Positions 59,166-64,000 of a DNA stretch of 64,000 nucleotides are shown piece after piece (within the stretch, counting starts at the first letter, position 1; the number at the start of each line of letters is the position of its first letter). The position numbers were made by a program, and so were the translations under genes. The DNA is from CAG-390 sp045531455. Lineage in GTDB: Bacteria > Bacillota > Clostridia > Oscillospirales > CAG-272. The stretch spans positions 62,001 through 126,000 of the forward strand of contig JAZSEA010000060.1 in NCBI GenBank assembly GCA_045531455.1, given 5' to 3'. The notes beneath the pieces were generated by a model. The model worked only from the letters and a program-made list of their open reading frames with translations. It ran no database searches and had not been told where the DNA came from.

Positions 59166-60806
59166 TTGTCAGATAATAAGGATATTGTTTCAACTACAAA
59201 ATCCCGCCGAGAGGGAATTCTTTCGGGTGTGATGCTGTTAGCTGTCTCGACCTTTCTATGTAAGATCATCGGCTTGTTTTTCAAGATACCGATAATCAAT
59301 ATAGTCGGCATAGATGGGATGGCGTATTTCTCGTCCGCTTATAATATTTATATGCTCCTCAATTCGATTGCAGCCGCTGGTTTGCCTGTGGCACTTTCGA
59401 TCCTTGTTGCTAAAAACAGAGCACTAGGGAATAACGAAAATATCAAAAAGATATTTTTATCAGCTTTAGCTGTATTTTTGCTGTTAGGTCTTGCGGGGAC
59501 ACTTCTGCTTTATTTCGGTGCGGATGCGTATTCAAGGTTTATAGGTATCGAAGCTTCTGCACCAGCGGTTAAAGCAATAGCTCCAACATTGCTGTTTATC
59601 TGTATTTCGGGTGCTATCCGCGGCTACTTCCAAGGCCACGAGATAATGCTCCCGACTGCGCTGTCACAGTTAATGGAGTCGCTCGGAAAGCTCGCGCTGG
59701 GAGTTGGTTTTGCATTTTACGCAGTAGAGAAGGGTATGAATTCATCATACGCTGCCGCTGCTGCAGTTATGGGACTATCCGCGGGTGTGTTTCTTTCGGT
59801 TGTTTATCTTTTTGTGCGTCTGTTGTTTTTTTCAAAAAAAGCAAATCGCATATGCAATACCGATGAATCTGTTAAAGACAGCAATAAGAAAATACTGTAC
59901 GATTTGTTTATCATCGCGTTTCCTATAACGCTTTCCTCTTGTGTAACTAGTCTTACGAGTCTTGCCGATACTGCGCTGATCACCAATAGGTTGGTTGCAG
60001 GTGGATTTTCATCCGACGCTGCGGTGACGTTGTACAGTAGCTATACCAATTTAGCCATACCGCTATTTAATTTGCCACCGGCTTTGATTTCCGCGATAGG
60101 AATATCTCTGATACCCGCTCTGACCTCTGCAATAACCCGCAATGCCGAGAGCGAAGCAAAGAAAATATTCTCTTCGGCTGTCAAACTATGCAATACGTTT
60201 GCAATTCCTGCCGCCGCGGGAATCGCCGTATTCGCAAAGCCGATTCTTCTTGCGATCTATCCCAACGAAGCCGAGGCTTGCAATTTTGCGGCACCATTGC
60301 TCTCAATATTATCTGCGGCAATCGTTTTTTCCTGCCTTACCACAGTCTGTAACGCCACTCTCCAGGCTTATATGAAACCGATGCTGCCGATTGTTTCAAT
60401 GGCTTCGGGAGCGTTGGTAAAAATTGCGGTAGAATATATTTTGGTTGGCGGCGATATCGGAATCTACGGCGCACCTATCAGCACAGTTGCATGTACTCTG
60501 ACCATATTGATTATGGATCTGATATTTATTTCGTTATATACCCCGCAACGAATCGAACTTTTCTCATTGTTGAAGATTTTTGCCGCAACCGCAATATCGG
60601 TAGGTTTATCCGCTTTGCTTTATAATATCTTGCTTGGCTACGGTTGCTCCGATCTGCTTACCTTACTGATAGCAATACTAAGCGCAATCTGCCTATATAT
60701 TGTTTTCGCACTTTTGTTTGGTGTCGTCAGTTATTCGGATTTGATTAGTCTCGGGATTTTGAATTCAGTTGCGGAAAAATTGAAAAAACTAAAATTGATT
60801 AAATAA
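59166..60806 (+). CDS. SpoVB-type polysaccharide flippase (MATE/MOP)
   Basis: 546 residues, about 14 membrane helices. The order with mazG, rqcP, yabP, yabQ and divIC matches Bacillus YabM, a SpoVB paralogue, suggesting a role in spore cortex or wall precursor export. Core segments: GILSGVMLLAVSTFLCKIIG, FFKIPIINIVGIDGMAYFS, SIAAAGLPVALSILVAKN, GAIRGYFQGHEIMLPTALSQ, ALISAIGISLIPALTSA. The start is taken as TTG 59166 because GGAGG lies eight bases upstream; an in-frame TTG at 59142 has none. A second flippase lies at 24718. Confidence 0.87.
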   Translation: MSDNKDIVSTTKSRREGILSGVMLLAVSTFLCKIIGLFFKIPIINIVGIDGMAYFSSAYNIYMLLNSIAAAGLPVALSILVAKNRALGNNENIKKIFLSALAVFLLLGLAGTLLLYFGADAYSRFIGIEASAPAVKAIAPTLLFICISGAIRGYFQGHEIMLPTALSQLMESLGKLALGVGFAFYAVEKGMNSSYAAAAAVMGLSAGVFLSVVYLFVRLLFFSKKANRICNTDESVKDSNKKILYDLFIIAFPITLSSCVTSLTSLADTALITNRLVAGGFSSDAAVTLYSSYTNLAIPLFNLPPALISAIGISLIPALTSAITRNAESEAKKIFSSAVKLCNTFAIPAAAGIAVFAKPILLAIYPNEAEACNFAAPLLSILSAAIVFSCLTTVCNATLQAYMKPMLPIVSMASGALVKIAVEYILVGGDIGIYGAPISTVACTLTILIMDLIFISLYTPQRIELFSLLKIFAATAISVGLSALLYNILLGYGCSDLLTLLIAILSAICLYIVFALLFGVVSYSDLISLGILNSVAEKLKKLKLIK

Positions 60807-60817
60807 GGAATAGAAAA

Positions 60818-61630
60818 ATGTCACAAAATAATGGTTTTGAGTATCTCGCTACCAAAAAAGAAAAATATGATTTTAACGATCTTTGCTTGCTTGCAGAGCT
60901 CTTACGTGCTGAAGGTGGTTGCCCTTGGGACAGAGAGCAAACGCATAAATCAATAAGGAAGGATATAATCGAGGAGACCTATGAGGTCATCGAGGCGATC
61001 GATAAGGAAGACCCATACCTTATGAGAGAGGAGCTCGGCGATCTCCTTTGGCAGATAGTATTTCACGCTCAGCTTGAGCGCGAAGAGGGAAGAGCGGATA
61101 TGAGCGATATCATTCACGATATCTGCGCGAAGCTTGTACACCGTCATCCTCACGTGTTTGGAAACGTCGTAGCTGATACTTCTGACGTTGTTTTAAGCAA
61201 TTGGGAAAAGATTAAAACCGAAGAAAAGCAAAGGAATACCGTAACCTCTAAGCTTGAATCGGTGCCTCCCGCGCTTCCTGCACTTATGAGAGCTCAAAAG
61301 GTTGGAAAGCGTGCTCCCTTCTTTGACTTCCCGGATGCCGATTCGGTATTGGTAAAGCTTGAGGAAGAAACCCGCGAGCTCAAGGAAGCGATCAACTCCG
61401 GCGATAAAGATTCTATAGATGAAGAATTTGGCGATATACTCTTTACGGCGGTTAGCCTCGCGAGAAAGCTTGGTCTTGATGCTGAAGAATCTCTTACAAG
61501 AGCAACAGAGAAGTTTATTACCAGATTCTCGAGACTTGAGAACGAGGTTATCAAGGATGGAAAGGACGTAACCACTCTTTCTATGGATGAGCTTGATGCC
61601 GTTTGGGACAGAATCAAGCACAATAATTAA
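60818..61630 (+). CDS. mazG: Nucleoside triphosphate pyrophosphohydrolase MazG
   Basis: 270 residues, two tandem MazG domains, the size of the housekeeping E. coli-type enzyme (263). Recognisable blocks: LLRAEGGCPWDREQTHKSI, EETYEVIEAID, REELGDLLWQIVFHAQL, and in the second half LEEETRELKEAI, DEEFGDILFTAVSLARKLG, LTRATEKFITRF. Hydrolyses non-canonical or excess NTPs, and in some bacteria (p)ppGpp precursors. In this cluster order it is equivalent to the MazG part of Bacillus YabN (which carries an extra N-terminal methylase domain absent here). Confidence 0.96.
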   Translation: MSQNNGFEYLATKKEKYDFNDLCLLAELLRAEGGCPWDREQTHKSIRKDIIEETYEVIEAIDKEDPYLMREELGDLLWQIVFHAQLEREEGRADMSDIIHDICAKLVHRHPHVFGNVVADTSDVVLSNWEKIKTEEKQRNTVTSKLESVPPALPALMRAQKVGKRAPFFDFPDADSVLVKLEEETRELKEAINSGDKDSIDEEFGDILFTAVSLARKLGLDAEESLTRATEKFITRFSRLENEVIKDGKDVTTLSMDELDAVWDRIKHNN

Positions 61631-61650
61631 TTATTATCAGGTATAAGAAA

Positions 61651-61893
61651 ATGAGATTGGATAAATATCTTAAGGTATCGAGAATCATCAAGCGCAGAAC
61701 GGTTGCGAACGATGCTTGCGACGGTGATCTCGTAACAGTAAACGGTAAGCCCGCAAAGGCTTCATATGACGTAAAGATCGGAGATGTTATTACGGTACGG
61801 TTCGGTCAGCGTACACTCAGCGTTCGTGTCAAAGAGATCAAGGAGACTGTCGGCAAGGATTCCGCGGGCGATCTCTACGAAGTTGTAGATTGA
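61651..61893 (+). CDS. rqcP: S4-domain RNA-binding protein RqcP
   Basis: 80 residues. S4 fold: MRLDKYLKVSRIIKRRTVAN, ACDGDLVTVNGKPAKASYDV, IGDVITVRFG. In B. subtilis RqcP (YlmH/YabO relative encoded between mazG-type and yabP genes) binds stalled 50S subunits with RqcH and assists alanine tailing. The gene order here supports RqcP over other S4 proteins. Twenty bases follow mazG. Confidence 0.92.
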   Translation: MRLDKYLKVSRIIKRRTVANDACDGDLVTVNGKPAKASYDVKIGDVITVRFGQRTLSVRVKEIKETVGKDSAGDLYEVVD

Positions 61894-61945
61894 CATAATT
61901 TTTACATATGCCGCATAGATTAATTCCGAAAAGAGGTGTTGATCT

Positions 61946-62218
61946 ATGGATAATAACAAGCCGCGGTCGGAGCATTCGATCGAGCTAAGTGCGAGAAAAA
62001 GTCTGAAGGTTAGCGGAGTTGATCAGATAATCAGCTTTGACGAGAATTCCGTGATTCTTTCTTCTTCCTTGGGTGAATTGGAAATAAGCGGGTGTGATCT
62101 GAACGTAGATGCGCTTGACCTTGACAGAGGCTTTGCTTCGGTAAGCGGAGAAATATGCGGAATCAATTATCTTGATGAGCAAGTAAAAAAGAAAAACCGC
62201 TTCTGGAGCAGACGATGA
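61946..62218 (+). CDS. yabP: Sporulation protein YabP
   Basis: 90 residues. HSIELSARKSLKVSGVDQI, SFDENSVILSSSLGELEISG and DLNVDALDLDRGFASVSGEI match the YabP/YqfC family of sporulation proteins; function at the molecular level is unknown. AAGAGGTG lies ahead of ATG. It overlaps yabQ by four bases. Confidence 0.93.
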   Translation: MDNNKPRSEHSIELSARKSLKVSGVDQIISFDENSVILSSSLGELEISGCDLNVDALDLDRGFASVSGEICGINYLDEQVKKKNRFWSRR

Positions 62219-62802
62219 ATATAGCGTTGCATTCTGCCTATGGGTTGTTCGAGCTTTTGATTGCAGCTTTTGTAGGTGGAACGGTATCGGCTTTCGTATT
62301 TTTGCTCATCAGACAAATGTATCTTATACCGCATGTAGTTACTGCGTCGCGCTTTTTGCGTTACGGCAGGTTTATGATTGGTATGAGAAATGCTAAGCCG
62401 AGAAAACTTTTGATTTCGGTATCTGATTTCAGTGCTTCCTTGATATTGGCGGCACTGCTGTTATGCTTGACATTTGTCTATAACAGCGGAAGATTCAGGC
62501 TGATTTCGTTAGTGTTTTTAATTATCGGCTTTGCTTTGGGTGTAACAAATTTTTCGCGTCCAATGCTCGGATTAACGGTATTTCTGCTGTTCTGCGTAAA
62601 GTGGCTCGCGGATATAGCGTTGTTTCCTTTTACGTGGATATTTATTATTCTGAAGAGGATAGCGAAGAAGGTGTTTTGCAAGTTTTACAATATTTGTTAC
62701 TCGTTTATTGCGGCAAAATACACATCGTACAGAATTTCAAGAATAAAAAAAGAAGCAAGATATGGCTTGCTTGACGATTATTATAAGGAAAAGATACAAT
62801 GA
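62215..62802 (+). CDS. yabQ: Spore cortex biosynthesis protein YabQ
   Basis: 195 residues with about four membrane helices (residues 10-32, 68-86, 92-111, 117-143), short soluble ends. FELLIAAFVGGTVSAFVF and FTWIFIILKRIAKKVFCKFY are typical of YabQ, which is needed for spore cortex formation. Starts within the yabP stop (ATGA) and ends overlapping the septum-formation gene. Confidence 0.9.
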   Translation: MNIALHSAYGLFELLIAAFVGGTVSAFVFLLIRQMYLIPHVVTASRFLRYGRFMIGMRNAKPRKLLISVSDFSASLILAALLLCLTFVYNSGRFRLISLVFLIIGFALGVTNFSRPMLGLTVFLLFCVKWLADIALFPFTWIFIILKRIAKKVFCKFYNICYSFIAAKYTSYRISRIKKEARYGLLDDYYKEKIQ

Positions 62803-63128
62803 ACAAACAGTTTAATGCGAAAAAAAGACAATTCTTTCGTGATACTCCTTTGTCCAAGGCGGGAATATTTATTAAGATCGCTTTGATAATAGTGATTATT
62901 ATTCTCTTGGTGATCTCTGCAAATTTGCTTATGGAATACAGCGCGATTCTCAATGAATCAGCGCAGGTCGACGATGAGATCGGGGCTGCAGAGGAGAGAG
63001 TTGACGAGCTCGAGTATCTTATCAGTATGCCCAAGCACGACAGAAGTCTGATTATTCGTATTGCGCGTGAAAAGCTTGGGTTGGTACTTCCCGAGGAGAT
63101 AATATATTATTCCGATAGGAATAATTAA
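62799..63128 (+). CDS. divIC: Septum formation initiator, DivIC/FtsB family
   Basis: 109 residues. Short N-terminal cytoplasmic region, one membrane helix (about 24-46, IFIKIALIIVIIILLVISAN), then a coiled coil (ILNESAQVDDEIGAAEERVD) and a short C-terminal region with the conserved AREKLGLVLPEE segment. DivIC, with FtsL and DivIB, activates septal wall synthesis. Position after yabQ matches the Bacillus order. AAGGAAAAG precedes ATG. A strong terminator follows. Confidence 0.92.
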   Translation: MNKQFNAKKRQFFRDTPLSKAGIFIKIALIIVIIILLVISANLLMEYSAILNESAQVDDEIGAAEERVDELEYLISMPKHDRSLIIRIAREKLGLVLPEEIIYYSDRNN

Positions 63129-63134
63129 AATACA

Positions 63135-63160
63135 AAAAAGCAGCCGCGTGGCTGCTTTTT
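63135..63160. terminator. Bidirectional terminator between divIC and the TSCPD gene
   Basis: AAAAAGCAGCC (63135-63145), GCGT loop, GGCTGCTTTTT (63150-63160), A/T runs on both sides. Confidence 0.93.
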
Positions 63161-63176
63161 GTATTTGATGTAATAA

Positions 63177-63428
63177 TTATAATGCGTTTTCCTTGAGAGC
63201 GGTTGCGAGCTGATCGGGGCAGGATGTGGGACGGGGACCGCATTTGATGCCCTCGAGTCTCGAGATAGCCTCGGTGACGGTCATTCCCTTAACGAGTGCC
63301 GCAACACCCTGTGTGTTTCCGCTGCATCCGCCGATAAACTTTACGGAGGTGATTACGGAATTGTCGTCAACAGTGATCTCGATTGCACGGGAGCATGTAC
63401 CTTTTGTAGTATAAGTGAATTCTTTCAT
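63177..63428 (-). CDS. TSCPD-domain protein (TIGR03905-like)
   Basis: 83 residues. Four conserved cysteines with TKGTCSRAIEI, VKFIGGCSGNTQGV, and GIKCGPRPTSCPDQLATAL containing the TSCPD motif, the small zinc-binding-type domain also seen at the end of class II ribonucleotide reductases. Stand-alone TSCPD proteins are common in Clostridia and of unknown function. GAAAGGA precedes the ATG. The unit is on the minus strand downstream of htpG by 19 bases. Confidence 0.92.
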   Translation of the reverse strand: MKEFTYTTKGTCSRAIEITVDDNSVITSVKFIGGCSGNTQGVAALVKGMTVTEAISRLEGIKCGPRPTSCPDQLATALKENAL

Positions 63429-63447
63429 TTTATTATCCTTTCTTAAT

Positions 63448-64000
63448 TTATATCATACCGAGAATTTTGTAGCTGTCGGAGAGGAAGGCGGTCAGCTCCG
63501 AGGCTGTGGGTTTCTTCTGAGCCAACAGAGCAAGCTTATAAATATACGAAGCAAGCACGTCTGCTTTGGCGTCTGATGCGGCTATCATATCCGTAAGCTT
63601 TGTATAGAGCGGTGAAGCGGTGTTAACGGTAAGCGAGTAATCAAGCGGGAAGGAATCCTCCGCGCCGCCTCCGAGAGCGTAAAGCTTCATCATATCTTCC
63701 ATTCTGCGGGACTCCTCGCTTACCGAGAGGATCGCGGGAATTTCTTCGTTTTTCAGAGACTCGAAAGCGACCGTCATCTTGTCGTTACCCGAAACCTTCT
63801 TAAAGAGATCGGCAAGAGCTTCGGATCCCTCGTTGTTTTCGGGAAAGACTTCCTTGAGAACCTCGGATACACCTGAGTCGACTCTCGTGAAGCTCAAGCC
63901 GTTTCTGTAATGCTCAAGAGCAGCAAGATACTGCGAATCGACAACAAGATCGAATATTGCGACCTCGATCCCTTCGTTGCGAAGCAAGTTTATCGCCTGA
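63448..64000 (-). CDS. htpG: Chaperone HtpG (Hsp90), C-terminal fragment
   Basis: Hsp90-type ATP-driven chaperone. Only about the last 184 residues are inside the window; the gene continues beyond base 64000. Segments: RNEGIEVAIFD, VDSQYLAALE, FTRVDSGVSEVL, then AILSVSEESRRMEDMMKLYAL, which is the conserved middle/C-terminal HtpG junction (SEESRRM with following hydrophobic dimer helices), and LYKLALLAQKKP-like YKLALLAQKKPTASEL. The family assignment is good but rests on this end only. Confidence 0.88.
   Translation of the reverse strand, partial: QAINLLRNEGIEVAIFDLVVDSQYLAALEHYRNGLSFTRVDSGVSEVLKEVFPENNEGSEALADLFKKVSGNDKMTVAFESLKNEEIPAILSVSEESRRMEDMMKLYALGGGAEDSFPLDYSLTVNTASPLYTKLTDMIAASDAKADVLASYIYKLALLAQKKPTASELTAFLSDSYKILGMI

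Noticed and set aside
1..64000. CRISPR array, insertion sequence, prophage or integrative element
   Set aside because: No regularly spaced direct repeats, transposase, integrase or phage structural gene was seen; the window reads as stable chromosome.

Overview
The window looks like a chromosome segment of a spore-forming, anaerobic gut-type Clostridium relative (Clostridia, probably Oscillospirales or a neighbouring order). Support: AGGAGG-type ribosome binding sites, many near-consensus sigma-A promoters with 17-base spacers, the gene order spoVB-like/mazG/rqcP/yabP/yabQ/divIC, the order recJ/relA/dtd/hemZ, cdaA/cdaR, IreB and a CwlD-like amidase. No rRNA, transposase, integrase, phage gene or CRISPR array was seen. 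Both ends cut genes: pgi on the left and htpG on the right. The taxonomic placement is inference.

Layout. 1-3.8 kb (+): end of pgi, a small P-loop protein, then guaB, radC and an odd winged-helix regulator overlapping by ATGA junctions. 3.8-10.3 kb (-): ireB-ribF-dac-like followed by an independently promoted acyl carrier protein, then cwlD-like-yfcE-radA-trmO. 10.3-10.6 kb: a 276-bp fold-back element with 28-bp terminal inverted repeats lying between the ireB promoter and its ribosome binding site. 10.7-16.0 kb (+): a self-contained three-gene cassette (TerB_N/TerB_C protein, BrxD-like ATPase, Lhr-like SF2 helicase) with its own consensus promoter, an upstream palindrome and a terminator. 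This is the best candidate for a poorly described system. 16-27 kb: small membrane protein, DUF6514 protein, nrdR-pyk, GTP-type PEP carboxykinase, lexA with an SOS box on its promoter followed by an ABC exporter, a flippase and a cytidylate-kinase-like protein, then tRNA-Val(GAC).

27.5-40.2 kb is the accessory, carbohydrate-oriented part: a secreted GLUG-repeat surface protein, rhaA plus a GH106-type rhamnosidase, a membrane-anchored DUF5722 protein, pncB, and a GH78 rhamnosidase overlapping a SLOG-domain gene. Both rhamnosidases lack signal peptides, so rhamnosides are probably cleaved inside the cell. 40.3-43.9 kb is a manganese-export unit: a yybP-ykoY riboswitch with terminator, mntP and a P-type cation ATPase. 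44-47.4 kb holds cardiolipin synthase, araD and an iron alcohol dehydrogenase.

47.6-63.1 kb (+) is conserved Clostridia core: cdaA-cdaR, an FAD oxidoreductase with an RseC-like protein, recJ-relA-dtd-hemZ, a uridine-kinase-like protein and the spore/division cluster. The window ends with a TSCPD-domain protein and the C-terminal part of htpG on the minus strand. All family assignments are from sequence reading and memory; no database search was run.
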